This document shows, one piece after another, positions 34,514 to 44,646 of a stretch of 64,000 nucleotides of DNA. Position 1 is the first letter of the stretch. The number at the start of each line of letters is the position of its first letter. A model generated the notes under the pieces. The model worked only from the letters and a program-made list of their open reading frames with translations. It had not been told where the DNA came from and did no database searches. Origin of the DNA: Pseudorhodoferax soli (GTDB lineage: Bacteria; Pseudomonadota; Gammaproteobacteria; Burkholderiales; Burkholderiaceae_C); contig NZ_QPJK01000003.1 of the NCBI RefSeq assembly GCF_003337555.1, positions 302,115 to 366,114 on the forward strand, read 5' to 3'. Both the position numbers and the translations under genes were made by a program.

Positions 34514-36301
34514 ATGGAAATCTCCAAAGCCGAAATCAAATCGGCAGCTGCTGCATCCTCCCCCCTCGCGCAATCCGGTCCCCAGGAATTGATGGGCGCC
34601 GAGATCCTCGTGAAGTCCCTGCAGGCCGAGAACGTCAAGCACATCTGGGGATATCCCGGCGGTGCGGTGCTCTACATCTACGACGCGTTCTACAAGCAGG
34701 ACACCATCCAGCACGTGCTGGTGCGCCACGAGCAGGCTGCCGTGCACGCTGCCGACGGCTATGCGCGCGCCACGGGCGACGTGGGCGTCGCACTGGTGAC
34801 CTCCGGTCCCGGCGTCACCAATGCCGTGACCGGCATCGCCACGGCCTACATGGACAGCATCCCGATGGTGATCATCACCGGGCAGGTGCCGACGCCGGCG
34901 ATCGGCCTCGATGCCTTCCAGGAATGCGACACCGTGGGCATCACGCGCCCCATCGTCAAGCACAACTTCCTAGTGAAGGATGTGCGCGACCTGGCCATGA
35001 CGGTCAAGAAGGCCTTCCACATCGCGCGCACCGGCCGGCCAGGCCCGGTCGTGGTCGACATCCCCAAGGATGTCTCCTTCAAGAAGGCGCTGTACAGCGG
35101 TTACCCCGAGACCGTGGAAATGCGCTCGTACAACCCGGTGCGCAAGGGCCACGGAGGCCAGATCCGCAAGGCCTTGCAGCTGCTGCTGACGGCCAAGCGC
35201 CCCTACATCTACACCGGTGGCGGCGTGCTGCTGAGCAACGCCACCAATGAGTTGCGCACGCTGGTGGACATGCTCGGCTACCCGGTCACGAACACGCTGA
35301 TGGGTTTGGGTGCCTATCCTGCGTCGGACCGCAAGTTCCTGGGCATGCTGGGGATGCACGGCACGCTGGAAGCCAACAACGCGATGCAGAACTGCGACGT
35401 GCTGCTGGCCGTCGGCGCGCGCTTCGACGACCGCGTGATCGGCAACCCCAAGCACTTCGCGCAGAACGAACGCAAGATCATCCACATCGACATCGACCCG
35501 TCGAGCATCTCCAAGCGCGTGCGCGTGGACATCCCCATCGTCGGCGATGTCAAGGACGTGCTGACAGAGCTGATCGCGATGATCCGCGAGTCCGAGATCA
35601 AGCCCGACGGTGGCGCGCTGGCCAACTGGTGGGAACAGATCGAGGTCTGGCGCAAGCGCGACTGCCTCAAGTACAGCCGTGGCGCCGGCGACGTGATCAA
35701 GCCCCAGTACGTCATCGAGACGCTGTGGAACATGACCAAGGACGTGGAGACCTACGTCACCTCCGACGTCGGCCAGCACCAGATGTGGGCCGCGCAGTAC
35801 TACCGCTTCGACGAGCCGCGCCGCTGGATCAATTCCGGCGGCCTGGGCACCATGGGCGTAGGCATCCCCTACGCCATGGGCATCAAGCTGGCCAAGCCCG
35901 AAGCCGAGGTGTTCTGCGTCACCGGCGAAGGCTCGGTGCAGATGTGCATCCAGGAACTCTCCACCTGCCTGCAGTACAACACGCCGATCAAGATCCTTTC
36001 GCTCAACAACCGCTACCTGGGCATGGTGCGGCAATGGCAAGAGGTCGAGTACGCCGGCCGCTACAGCAGCAGCTACATGGACGCGCTGCCCGACTTCGTG
36101 AAGCTGGCCGAGGCCTATGGCCACGTCGGCATGCTGATCGAGCGCCCGCAGGACGTGGAGCCGGCGCTGCGCGAAGCCCGCAAGCTCAAGGACCGCACGG
36201 TGTTCATGGACTTCCGTACCGATCCGACGGAGAACGTGTTCCCCATGGTCCAGGCCGGCAAGGGCATCACCGAGATGCTGCTGGGCTCCGAAGACCTGTA
36301 A
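34514..36301 (+). CDS. ilvI: Acetolactate synthase large (catalytic) subunit
   Basis: A 595-residue ThDP- and FAD-dependent enzyme catalysing the first common step of valine, leucine and isoleucine synthesis. Visible features: the ThDP-activating glutamate in VLVRHEQAAVHAADGYARA, the FAD-domain segment VGARFDDRVIGNP, and the ThDP-binding segment beginning at VTGEGSVQM and continuing through NNRYLGMVRQWQ. A 25-residue N-terminal extension precedes the conserved MGAEILVKSL. The ATG at 34514 follows AAAGG. It leads the ilvI-ilvH-ilvC series; the small subunit gene follows after a GC-rich hairpin. Confidence 0.95.
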   Translation: MEISKAEIKSAAAASSPLAQSGPQELMGAEILVKSLQAENVKHIWGYPGGAVLYIYDAFYKQDTIQHVLVRHEQAAVHAADGYARATGDVGVALVTSGPGVTNAVTGIATAYMDSIPMVIITGQVPTPAIGLDAFQECDTVGITRPIVKHNFLVKDVRDLAMTVKKAFHIARTGRPGPVVVDIPKDVSFKKALYSGYPETVEMRSYNPVRKGHGGQIRKALQLLLTAKRPYIYTGGGVLLSNATNELRTLVDMLGYPVTNTLMGLGAYPASDRKFLGMLGMHGTLEANNAMQNCDVLLAVGARFDDRVIGNPKHFAQNERKIIHIDIDPSSISKRVRVDIPIVGDVKDVLTELIAMIRESEIKPDGGALANWWEQIEVWRKRDCLKYSRGAGDVIKPQYVIETLWNMTKDVETYVTSDVGQHQMWAAQYYRFDEPRRWINSGGLGTMGVGIPYAMGIKLAKPEAEVFCVTGEGSVQMCIQELSTCLQYNTPIKILSLNNRYLGMVRQWQEVEYAGRYSSSYMDALPDFVKLAEAYGHVGMLIERPQDVEPALREARKLKDRTVFMDFRTDPTENVFPMVQAGKGITEMLLGSEDL

Positions 36302-36311
36302 AGGTCGCATC

Positions 36312-36338
36312 GCCCGGCCCACCTGGGCCGGGCTTCTT
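36312..36338 (+). terminator. GC-rich hairpin between ilvI and ilvH, weak terminator or processing element
   Basis: GCCCGGCCCA (36312-36321) pairs perfectly with TGGGCCGGGC (36324-36333) across a very short loop, followed by TTCTT. The stem is strong but the T tract is short, so it may attenuate or stabilise the ilvI message rather than end the transcript. Confidence 0.45.
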
Positions 36339-36416
36339 CAACGACGAATCTATTGCCCGCCGAGTCCGCGCATTACCGTGCGCGGGGGAGGGCGGCGAAA
36401 AGAGGAATCTGCATCC

Positions 36417-36908
36417 ATGAAACACATCATCGCAGTGCTGCTGGAGAACGAAGCCGGCGCACTTTCACGCGTCGTCGGCCTGTTCTCGGCCCGCGGCTAC
36501 AACATCGAATCGCTGACCGTCGCGCCCACCGAGGACCCGAGCCTGTCGCGCATGACGATCCAGACCACCGGCTCGGACGACGTGATCGAGCAGATCACCA
36601 AGCACCTGAACCGGCTCATCGAAGTGGTCAAGGTCGTCGATCTGACCGAGGGCGCCTACACCGAGCGCGAGCTCATGATGGTCAAGGTGCGGGCGGTCGG
36701 CAAGGAGCGCGAGGAGATGAAGCGCATGGCCGACATCTTCCGCGGCCGCATCATCGACGTGACCGAGAAGAGCTACACCATCGAGCTCACGGGCGACCAG
36801 GGCAAGAACGACGCATTCCTCGAAGCCATCGAGCGCAGCGCCATCCTGGAAACCGTGCGCACCGGCTCCAGCGGCATCGGCCGCGGTGAGCGCATCCTGC
36901 GCGTTTGA
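36417..36908 (+). CDS. ilvH: Acetolactate synthase small (regulatory) subunit
   Basis: A 163-residue regulatory subunit that activates the catalytic subunit and confers valine feedback inhibition. The N-terminal ACT domain is typical (VLLENEAGALSRVVGLFSARG, YNIESLTVAPTED), and the C-terminal half matches the IlvH type (MADIFRGRIIDVT). Length equals E. coli IlvH. The start at 36417 was chosen over an upstream in-frame start at 36378 to match that N-terminus. ilvC follows 102 bases later. Confidence 0.95.
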   Translation: MKHIIAVLLENEAGALSRVVGLFSARGYNIESLTVAPTEDPSLSRMTIQTTGSDDVIEQITKHLNRLIEVVKVVDLTEGAYTERELMMVKVRAVGKEREEMKRMADIFRGRIIDVTEKSYTIELTGDQGKNDAFLEAIERSAILETVRTGSSGIGRGERILRV

Positions 36909-38027
<1,119 letters not shown>

Positions 38028-38050
38028 GCGCCTTTCCACGCGTCTCGCAA

Positions 38051-38071
38051 GGCCACTTCGGTGGCCTTTTT
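38051..38071 (+). terminator. Rho-independent terminator after ilvC
   Basis: GGCCAC and GTGGCC form a six-pair stem closed by a stable TTCG tetraloop and followed by TTTTT. It separates ilvC from pssA. Confidence 0.85.
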
Positions 38072-38180
38072 CGTTGCCGGGCGGGCCAAAGACGAAAGCG
38101 CCCCGTTGGCGGCAGCGACCACGCGCAGCGGGGAGCGTGGAGGCCCATTTCCATTGGTATCGCTCCACTACACTCGCCGC

Positions 38181-38996
38181 ATGCATGATGGCAACGAATC
38201 CGCACTGATCGTCCAGGACGAGCCGACGCCGCGCAAGCGGCGCAAAGGCATCTACATCCTGCCGAATCTGTTCACGCTGGCAGCCTTGTTCGGCGGTTTC
38301 TACGCCGTCGTGATGGCCATGAACAACCGGTTCGACCTCGCGGCGGTTGGCGTGTTCTGTGCCATGGTGCTGGACAGCCTGGACGGCCGCGTGGCCCGCA
38401 TGACCAACACCCAGAGCGCCTTCGGCGAGCAAATGGATTCGCTGTCGGACATGGTGTCCTTCGGTGCTGCGCCGGCGTTGATCGCCTACGAGTGGACGCT
38501 GCGCGAAGCCGGCCGCTGGGGCTGGATCGCGGCCTTCGTCTACTGCGCCTGCGCCGCGCTGCGGCTGGCACGCTTCAACGTCAACACGGGCGTGGTCGAC
38601 AAGCGCTGGTTCCAGGGCCTGCCTTCGCCGGCCGCCGCGGCCCTGGTCACGGGCTTCATCTGGCTCATGACCGAGCTCGAGGTGGCGCGCGCCGACGTGA
38701 CCTGGTTCATGTTCGCGCTGGCGCTGTATTCGGGCCTGACCATGGTGACCAATGTGCCGTTCTACAGTTTCAAGGACGTGCAGATGAAGAAGAGCGTGCC
38801 CTTCGTCGTGATCGTGCTGATCGCGCTGGGCATCGCCATCGTCAACATCCATCCGCCCATCGTCATGTTCGGCCTGTTCGTGGTGTACGGCTTCAGTGGC
38901 TATGCCGTCTACGCCTGGCGCAAGGCCAAGGGCCACCAGACCAGCGTGATCAGCACCTCGACCGACGAGCCGGACGAACGCGGCCTGCACAAATGA
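38181..38996 (+). CDS. pssA: CDP-diacylglycerol-serine O-phosphatidyltransferase
   Basis: A 271-residue integral membrane enzyme making phosphatidylserine, the precursor of phosphatidylethanolamine. The CDP-alcohol phosphatidyltransferase signature D-G-x2-A-R-x8-G-x3-D-x3-D is exact (D68, G69, A72, R73, G82, D86, D90). About seven to eight helices follow or flank it. The start at 38181 gives a short charged N-terminus before the first helix. ilvC-pssA-leuA linkage is typical for Burkholderiales. Confidence 0.93.
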   Translation: MHDGNESALIVQDEPTPRKRRKGIYILPNLFTLAALFGGFYAVVMAMNNRFDLAAVGVFCAMVLDSLDGRVARMTNTQSAFGEQMDSLSDMVSFGAAPALIAYEWTLREAGRWGWIAAFVYCACAALRLARFNVNTGVVDKRWFQGLPSPAAAALVTGFIWLMTELEVARADVTWFMFALALYSGLTMVTNVPFYSFKDVQMKKSVPFVVIVLIALGIAIVNIHPPIVMFGLFVVYGFSGYAVYAWRKAKGHQTSVISTSTDEPDERGLHK

Positions 38997-39031
38997 GACA
39001 GTTGCTTGCAAAGCGCGCCGCGCGTCTGTGC

Positions 39032-39037
39032 TAGAGT
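39032..39037 (+). promoter_or_regulatory. Candidate -10 box of the leucine attenuator transcript
   Basis: TAGAGT lies seven bases before the ATG of the leader peptide, so transcription could begin at or beside that ATG. A TTGCAA (39006-39011) upstream is a possible but widely spaced -35 (20 bases). Low confidence without a mapped transcript end. Confidence 0.35.
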
Positions 39038-39044
39038 CCGCGCC

Positions 39045-39098
39045 ATGCAGAATTTCGCGCTAGCCCTACTAATCAACCCCTACGGGCGGAGACGGTAG
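39045..39098 (+). CDS. Leucine leader peptide (attenuation sensor)
   Basis: A 17-codon open frame encoding MQNFALALLINPYGRRR. Three of its codons are CTA leucine (39060-39062, 39066-39071, the last two adjacent), a codon rare in GC-rich DNA like this. There is no Shine-Dalgarno sequence before the ATG. It stops at 39098, 21 bases before a strong terminator hairpin, and leads into a 2-isopropylmalate synthase gene. Low charged tRNA-Leu would stall a ribosome on the CTA codons. Too short for standard gene calling. Confidence 0.8.
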   Translation: MQNFALALLINPYGRRR

Positions 39099-39129
39099 CG
39101 CGCGCGCAACTTTTGTCGAAACGGCCCGT
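39082..39129 (+). promoter_or_regulatory. Candidate antiterminator pairing
   Basis: ACGGGC (39082-39087), inside the end of the leader peptide frame, is complementary to GCCCGT (39124-39129), which is part of the 5' arm of the terminator. The two structures exclude each other. A ribosome finishing the peptide would cover 39082-39087 and let the terminator form. Confidence 0.6.
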
Positions 39130-39159
39130 TTGCACCAGCAACGGGCCGTTTTTCTTTTT
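39120..39159 (+). terminator. Attenuator terminator before the first 2-isopropylmalate synthase gene
   Basis: AACGGCCCGTT (39120-39130) and AACGGGCCGTT (39140-39150) form an 11-pair stem with a nine-base loop, followed by a T tract interrupted by one C (39149-39159). It lies wholly within the untranslated leader, 38 bases before the gene's ATG. Confidence 0.9.
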
Positions 39160-39197
39160 GGGTTTGCTGGTGTTGTTGACCACTCTCGAGGATCCGC

Positions 39198-40910
39198 ATG
39201 ATGTTGAAGAACCCCGCCAGCAAGTACGCCGCCTTTCAACCGGTGCGCCTCTCGGACCGCGCCTGGCCCGACGCCCAGATCACCCAGGCGCCGATTTGGC
39301 TGTCCACCGACCTGCGCGATGGCAACCAGGCATTGATCGAGCCCATGGACGGCGCGCGCAAGCTGCAGATGTTCCAGGCGCTGGTGAAGATTGGCTTCAA
39401 GGAGATCGAGGTCGGTTTCCCCTCCGCGTCGCAGACCGAGTTCGACTTCGTGCGCAAGCTCATCGAGGAGGACCTGATTCCAGAGGACGTCACGATCCAG
39501 GTGCTGACCCAGGCCCGCGAGCACTTGATCGAACGCACCTTCGAATCGTTGCAAGGCGCCAAGCGCGCCATCGTGCACCTGTACAACGCCTGTGCGCCCA
39601 TCATGCGCCGCGTGGTGCTGGGCATGGACGAAGATGGCATCGTCGCACTCGCCACCTCGCAGGCCCGCATGTTCCAGGATCTGGCCGCGCGCCAGCCCGG
39701 AACGCAGTGGACCTTCCAGTACTCGCCCGAGATGTTCTCCGGCACCGAACTCGCCTTCTCCAAGCGCGTCGTCGATGCCGTGACCGAGGTCTGGCAGCCC
39801 ACGCCGGAGCGCAAGTGCATCATCAACCTGCCTTCCACGGTGGAGCACTCCACACCCAACATCTTCGCGGACATGATCGAGTGGATGCACCGCAACCTGG
39901 CGCGCCGCGACGCCATCGTGCTGTCCGTGCACCCGCACAACGACCGCGGCACCGGCACGGCAGCTGCTGAATTTGCGGTGATGGCCGGTGCCGACCGCCT
40001 TGAAGGTTGCCTCTTCGGCAACGGCGAGCGCACCGGCAACCTGGACATCGTCAACGTGGCGCTGAACCTCTACACCCAAGGCGTGCCGCCGCAGCTCGAC
40101 TTCTCCGAGATCGACGAGATCCGCCGCGTCGTCGAGCACTGCAACCAGTTGCCCGTGCACCCGCGCCATCCCTACGTTGGCGACCTGGTCTACACCTCGT
40201 TCTCGGGCTCGCACCAGGACGCGATCAAGAAGGTGTTCTCGGCGCGCAAGGAAGGCGACATCTGGAACGTGCCTTACCTGCCGATCGACCCCAAGGACCT
40301 CGGCCGCACTTACGAGGCGGTGATCCGTGTGAACAGCCAATCCGGCAAGGGCGGCATCTCCTACCTGCTCGAGAGCGAGTTCGGCCTGGAGTTGCCGCGC
40401 CGCCTGCAGATCGAGTTCAGCCAGGTGGTGCAGGGCGTCATGGACGCCGAAGGCAAGGAGTTGACCGCGCACGACCTGTGGACGCTGTTCGAGAAGGAGT
40501 ACGGCCTGCACGATGTGGCGGCACCCCAGCACCGCCTCACCGAGCAACGCGGTGCCGGTGAGACGACCGAGGTCGAACTCTTGGCCGACCTCGTCTTCGC
40601 CGGCCAGCCGGTGCAGATCCAGGGCCGCGGCACCGGTCCCATCGACGCCTTCGTCGACGGCCTGCAGCAAGCCACCGGCCGCAGTGTGCGCGTGATGGAT
40701 TACCACGAGCACGCCATCGGTGCCGGCGCCAACGCCAAGGCCGTGGCCTACCTCGAACTGCGCGTGGACGACGGCCGCACGCTGTTCGGCGTGGGCATCG
40801 ACGCGAACATCGTGTCCGCCTCGCTCAAGGCCATCGTGTCCGGCCTGCAGCGCGGCACGCGTGCGGAGGACAATGCCCCGGCGGAGCTGGACGCCGCCAC
40901 GGCACGCTGA
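39198..40910 (+). CDS. leuA: 2-isopropylmalate synthase, LeuA2 (long) type
   Basis: A 570-residue enzyme condensing acetyl-CoA with 2-oxoisovalerate, the committed step of leucine synthesis. This is the long form seen in yeast and actinobacteria. It starts with an extra N-terminal region ([18 protein letters not shown]), then the HMGL-like TIM barrel ([11 protein letters not shown]; metal histidines in [10 protein letters not shown]), and a C-terminal LeuA allosteric domain ([14 protein letters not shown]). It lies directly behind the leucine attenuator, so it is probably the isoform made on demand. A second, short-form synthase follows 31 bases later. Confidence 0.93.
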   Translation: MMLKNPASKYAAFQPVRLSDRAWPDAQITQAPIWLSTDLRDGNQALIEPMDGARKLQMFQALVKIGFKEIEVGFPSASQTEFDFVRKLIEEDLIPEDVTIQVLTQAREHLIERTFESLQGAKRAIVHLYNACAPIMRRVVLGMDEDGIVALATSQARMFQDLAARQPGTQWTFQYSPEMFSGTELAFSKRVVDAVTEVWQPTPERKCIINLPSTVEHSTPNIFADMIEWMHRNLARRDAIVLSVHPHNDRGTGTAAAEFAVMAGADRLEGCLFGNGERTGNLDIVNVALNLYTQGVPPQLDFSEIDEIRRVVEHCNQLPVHPRHPYVGDLVYTSFSGSHQDAIKKVFSARKEGDIWNVPYLPIDPKDLGRTYEAVIRVNSQSGKGGISYLLESEFGLELPRRLQIEFSQVVQGVMDAEGKELTAHDLWTLFEKEYGLHDVAAPQHRLTEQRGAGETTEVELLADLVFAGQPVQIQGRGTGPIDAFVDGLQQATGRSVRVMDYHEHAIGAGANAKAVAYLELRVDDGRTLFGVGIDANIVSASLKAIVSGLQRGTRAEDNAPAELDAATAR

Positions 40911-40941
40911 GCGCAGCGCCCGCACGAACAAGGAGACCACG

Positions 40942-42480
40942 ATGAGCGACCAACTGATCATTTTCGACACCACCTTGCGCGACGGCGAGCAATCGCCGGG
41001 CGCCTCGATGACGCGCGACGAGAAGCTGCGCATCGCACGCCAGCTGGAGCGGCTCAAGGTCGACGTGATCGAGGCCGGTTTCGCGGCCAGCTCCAACGGG
41101 GACTTCGAGTGCGTGCAGGCGATTGCACGGGCGGTGCGCGAGTCGACCATCTGTTCGCTCTCGCGCGCCAACGACCGCGACATCTCGCGGTCGGCCGAAG
41201 CCCTCAAGGATGCGGCCCGGGCGCGCATCCACGTCTTCATCGCCACCTCGGCGCTGCACATGGAGAAGAAGCTGCGCATGACGCCCGACCAGGTGTTCGA
41301 GCAGGCGCGCCAGTCGGTGCGCTTTGCGCGCAACCTCGTCGGCGACATCGAGTTCAGCCCCGAGGATGGCTACCGCAGCGACCCCGACTTCCTGTGCCGC
41401 GTGATCGAAGAGGTGATCAAGGAGGGCGCAACCACGATCAACGTGCCCGACACCGTGGGCTACGCCATCCCCGAGCTGTACGGCAACTTCATCCTCGACC
41501 TGCGCCAGCGCATCCCGAACAGCGACAAGGCCATCTGGTCCGTGCACTGCCACAACGACCTGGGCATGGCCGTGGCCAATTCGCTGGCCGGCGTGAAGAT
41601 CGGCGGGGCCCGGCAGGTGGAGTGCACCATCAACGGCCTGGGCGAGCGCGCCGGCAACTGCTCGCTCGAAGAAATCGTGATGGCCGTGAAGACCCGCAGG
41701 GACTACTTCGGCCTGGACGTGAACATCGCCACCGAGCACATCGTGCCGGCCAGCCGCATGGTCAGCCAGACCACCGGCTTCGTGGTGCAGCCCAACAAGG
41801 CCGTGGTCGGCGCCAACGCGTTCGCCCACGCCTCGGGCATCCACCAGGACGGCGTGCTGAAGGCGCGGGACACCTACGAGATCATGCGCGCCGAGGACGT
41901 GGGCTGGAGCGCCAACAAGATCGTGCTGGGCAAGCTGTCGGGCCGCAACGCCTTCAAGCAGCGCCTGCAGGATCTCGGCGTGCAGCTGGAGAGCGAGACC
42001 GACATCAACGCCGCATTCCTGCGCTTCAAGGACCTGGCCGACCGCAAGAGCGACATCTTCGACGAGGACATCCTGGCCCTGGTGAGCGAGGAGAGCGTTG
42101 CGCATGAGCAGGAACAGTACGCCTTCGTCTCGCTCAAGCAGCACAGCGAGACCGGCGAGCGGCCGCAGGCCGAAGTGGTGTTCACGTCCCAGGGCCAGGA
42201 GGTGCGCGGCACCTCCGACGGCAATGGCCCGGTCGATGCCTCGCTCAAGGCCATCGAGTCGCATGTCAAGAGCGGCGCCGAGATGGTGCTGTACTCGGTC
42301 AACGCCATCAGCGGCTCGACCGAGAGCCAGGGCGAAGTCACGGTGCGGCTGCAGAACAGCGGCCGGGTGGTCAACGGCGTGGGCGCCGATCCCGACATCG
42401 TCGTGGCGTCCGCCAAGGCCTACCTGTCGGCGCTGAACAAGCTGCACAGCAAGGCCGAACGCGTCGCCGCCCAGGGCTGA
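40942..42480 (+). CDS. leuA: 2-isopropylmalate synthase, LeuA1 (classical proteobacterial) type
   Basis: A 512-residue synthase of the E. coli type: [16 protein letters not shown] at the start of the barrel, metal ligands in [14 protein letters not shown], the [13 protein letters not shown] segment, and a C-terminal leucine-binding regulatory domain ([14 protein letters not shown]). The start follows AAGGAG at good spacing. It catalyses the same step as the preceding gene although the two proteins are only distantly related. A citramalate synthase role cannot be excluded for either from sequence alone. A strong terminator follows. Confidence 0.93.
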   Translation: MSDQLIIFDTTLRDGEQSPGASMTRDEKLRIARQLERLKVDVIEAGFAASSNGDFECVQAIARAVRESTICSLSRANDRDISRSAEALKDAARARIHVFIATSALHMEKKLRMTPDQVFEQARQSVRFARNLVGDIEFSPEDGYRSDPDFLCRVIEEVIKEGATTINVPDTVGYAIPELYGNFILDLRQRIPNSDKAIWSVHCHNDLGMAVANSLAGVKIGGARQVECTINGLGERAGNCSLEEIVMAVKTRRDYFGLDVNIATEHIVPASRMVSQTTGFVVQPNKAVVGANAFAHASGIHQDGVLKARDTYEIMRAEDVGWSANKIVLGKLSGRNAFKQRLQDLGVQLESETDINAAFLRFKDLADRKSDIFDEDILALVSEESVAHEQEQYAFVSLKQHSETGERPQAEVVFTSQGQEVRGTSDGNGPVDASLKAIESHVKSGAEMVLYSVNAISGSTESQGEVTVRLQNSGRVVNGVGADPDIVVASAKAYLSALNKLHSKAERVAAQG

Positions 42481-42496
42481 CGGCGCGCCGCGCAGC

Positions 42497-42524
42497 AAAA
42501 AGGCTTCCCGCGGGAAGCCTTTTT
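42497..42524. terminator. Perfectly symmetric bidirectional terminator
   Basis: The 28-base palindrome has A and T tracts on both sides of the stem AGGCTTCCCG/CGGGAAGCCT. It lies between the convergent leuA and parvulin genes and should stop transcripts from both directions. Confidence 0.9.
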
Positions 42525-42547
42525 CGTTTGGCGGGGCCGGGCGGTGC

Positions 42548-43339
42548 TTACTCGACCTTGGCCTTGGCGCGCAGTTCCTGCTGGTACTGCTGCATCTTCT
42601 GCTGCTGCAGCTGCTGGGCGATCTGCGGCTTGACTTGCTCCAGCGGCGGGAACTCCTGCTGGCGCTCGTCGTTGAGGCGGATGATGTGGTAGCCGAACTG
42701 GGTCTTGACCGGCACATCGGTGGTCTGGCCCTTCTTGAGCTTGGTCAGCGCGTCGCCAAACTCCTTCACATAGCCGGCCGGGTTCGCCCAGCCCAGGTCG
42801 CCGCCATTGGCGCCGGATCCGGGGTCCTTGGACTGCTTCTTGGCGATGTCTTCGAACTTGCCGCCCTTCTTGAGGCTGGCGATGATCGCCTTGGCGTCGG
42901 CTTCCTTTTCCACCAGGATGTGCTGCGCCTTGTATTCCTTGCCTTCGCTCGAATTGGCCGCCTTGACCTTGTCGTACTCGGCCTGGACTTCAGCGTCGGT
43001 CACGGGGTGGGCCTTCTGGTAGTCCACCAGCAGTTCACGCACCAGCAGCGACTGCCGGGCGAATTCCATCTGGGCCTGGAAGTCGGGCGAGGCGTCCAGG
43101 CCGCGCTTCTGCGCTTCCTGCATGAACACCTCGCGCATGATGACTTCCTCGCGCAGCTGACCTTCCTGGTCGGGCGTGACCGGGCGGCCGGCGCGGGCCA
43201 TCTGCTCGGCCAGCGCATCCACGCGCGCCTTGGGAACGGCCTTGCCGTTCACGACCGCCACGTTCTGCGCGAACGCGGGCATGCTGGCGGCACCCAGCAC
43301 GAGCGCTGCCGCAACTGCGGAATACAGGGATTTCTTCAT
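42548..43339 (-). CDS. Periplasmic parvulin-type peptidyl-prolyl isomerase
   Basis: A 263-residue exported foldase. The signal peptide is MKKSLYSAVAAALVLGAASMPAFA; an N-terminal helical SurA/PrsA-like region follows, then a rotamase domain (YKAQHILVEKEADAKAI, GGDLGWANPAGYVKEFGDAL, PVKTQFGYHIIRLND). The C-terminus is Gln-rich (QLQQQKMQQYQQEL). It would catalyse proline isomerisation in secreted or outer membrane proteins. The start at 43339 follows GAGGAAAC; the in-frame TTG upstream is rejected. BolA, YciB, MsrB and SelO genes lie upstream on the same strand. Confidence 0.9.
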   Translation of the reverse strand: MKKSLYSAVAAALVLGAASMPAFAQNVAVVNGKAVPKARVDALAEQMARAGRPVTPDQEGQLREEVIMREVFMQEAQKRGLDASPDFQAQMEFARQSLLVRELLVDYQKAHPVTDAEVQAEYDKVKAANSSEGKEYKAQHILVEKEADAKAIIASLKKGGKFEDIAKKQSKDPGSGANGGDLGWANPAGYVKEFGDALTKLKKGQTTDVPVKTQFGYHIIRLNDERQQEFPPLEQVKPQIAQQLQQQKMQQYQQELRAKAKVE

Positions 43340-43347
43340 GTGTTTCC

Positions 43348-43668
43348 TCAAGAGTTTTGGGAGGGCGGGGCCTGGAGCGACGACGGCGTCGCGGCCGGGT
43401 GCACGGGAGGCAGAACTTCGATGGCGATGGCGTGCACGCCCTGGGTGATCATTTGGCGCAGCGGATCATACACAAGGCGATGCTGCGCCACGCGCGACAG
43501 TCCGGCGAACTGCGGCGAGGCAATGCGCACGCGGAAATGTGTGCCGTAAGGGTGCGGGCCGGCACCCGCATGGCCGGCATGCGCGGCGCTTTCGTCCAGC
43601 ACTTCCAGCTGTGTGGGCGCCAGCGCCGCACGCAGAACCTGCGCCATGTCGTCGGCGGTCGCCACCAT
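43348..43668 (-). CDS. BolA-family protein
   Basis: A 106-residue protein with the BolA fold: VLDESAAHAGHAG, THFRVRIASPQFAGLSRVAQHRLVYDPL, and the C-terminal VHAIAIEVLPP. The conserved histidine of the glutaredoxin/Fe-S-sharing site is in QHRLVYD. BolA proteins work with monothiol glutaredoxins in iron-sulfur trafficking and affect cell shape under stress. It starts within the ATGA overlap with yciB. Confidence 0.9.
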   Translation of the reverse strand: MVATADDMAQVLRAALAPTQLEVLDESAAHAGHAGAGPHPYGTHFRVRIASPQFAGLSRVAQHRLVYDPLRQMITQGVHAIAIEVLPPVHPAATPSSLQAPPSQNS

Positions 43669-44231
43669 CAGCGGCGCTCCTTGGATTCGACCTCGACCAC
43701 ATCGCCGTCGGACTTGAGGTAACGCGAAACGTACAGCCCCTGACCGATGATGAAGGCCAGCGGGAACACATAGCCCCAAAGCTTGAAGTCGACCCAGGCG
43801 TCGGTGCTGAAGTAGTAGGCCACGTAGCCGTTCACCACCGCCATGAACAGGCAGTAGGCCACCCACAGCCAGTTCAGCCGCATCCACACGGCGTCGGGCA
43901 GTTCCAGCTGGCTGCCCAGCACGAGCTTCAGAAAGTTCTTCCTGAAGACCCACACCGTCACCGCCAGCGCGATCGCCATGGCGGCATACAGCACCGTGGG
44001 CTTCCACTTGATGAAGCGTTCGTCCTGCAGTACCAGGGTCAGGGTGCCGAACACCAGCACCAGTGCCAGCGTGGCCTTCTGCATGGTCTGCAGCTTGCGC
44101 TCCAGCGCGTAGGTCACGCCCATCTGCACCAGGGTGGCGGCCATCAGCACCGCCGTACCGACATAGATGCCATAGAGCTTGTACGCGCCGAAGAACAACA
44201 GGATCGGCAGGAAGTCGAGCAGGATCTTCAT
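43668..44231 (-). CDS. yciB: Septation protein A homologue YciB
   Basis: A 187-residue inner-membrane protein with five hydrophobic helices and family landmarks [21 protein letters not shown] at the start, [14 protein letters not shown], and [24 protein letters not shown]. YciB/IspZ proteins influence cell-envelope synthesis and septation. It lies four bases downstream of msrB and overlaps bolA, so the genes are probably one transcript. Confidence 0.93.
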   Translation of the reverse strand: MKILLDFLPILLFFGAYKLYGIYVGTAVLMAATLVQMGVTYALERKLQTMQKATLALVLVFGTLTLVLQDERFIKWKPTVLYAAMAIALAVTVWVFRKNFLKLVLGSQLELPDAVWMRLNWLWVAYCLFMAVVNGYVAYYFSTDAWVDFKLWGYVFPLAFIIGQGLYVSRYLKSDGDVVEVESKERR

Positions 44232-44235
44232 GGGC

Positions 44236-44646
44236 TCACTTGTCCTCGAACTGCAGCGAGGCGGAGTTCATGCAGTAGCGCAGGCCGGTCGGCGTGGGGC
44301 CGTCCGGGAACACATGGCCCAGGTGCGCCCCGCAGTTCGCGCACACGGTCTCGGTGCGCACCATGCCATGGCTGCGGTCCACGATCTCCTCGATCGCGCC
44401 GGGCACGGCCTCCTGCGAGAAGCTGGGCCAGCCGCAGCCGGCGTCGAACTTGGTGCCCGAGTCGAACAGCTTGGCTCCGCAACAAACGCAGTGGTAGCTG
44501 CCGTCGGCCCAGTGCTGCTCGTACTTTCCGGTGTACGGGCGCTCCGTGGCCGCATGGCGGGTGACTTGGTAGGCGGCCGGCTCGGCCCCCTTCTGTGCGA
44601 GCAGTTCACGCCATTCGGCGTCGGTCTTTTCAACAGGGCGGGTCAT
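44236..44646 (-). CDS. msrB: Peptide-methionine (R)-S-oxide reductase MsrB
   Basis: A 136-residue repair enzyme that reduces methionine-R-sulfoxide. The catalytic cysteine is C125 (RYCMNSASL). The zinc site is formed by C53/C56 (CVCC) and C102/C105 (CANC), with the conserved CGWPSF and HVFPDGP segments. No second resolving cysteine is evident at the usual position, so thioredoxin may act directly. The ATG overlaps the selO stop (ATGA), making selO-msrB a coupled pair. Confidence 0.95.
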   Translation of the reverse strand: MTRPVEKTDAEWRELLAQKGAEPAAYQVTRHAATERPYTGKYEQHWADGSYHCVCCGAKLFDSGTKFDAGCGWPSFSQEAVPGAIEEIVDRSHGMVRTETVCANCGAHLGHVFPDGPTPTGLRYCMNSASLQFEDK

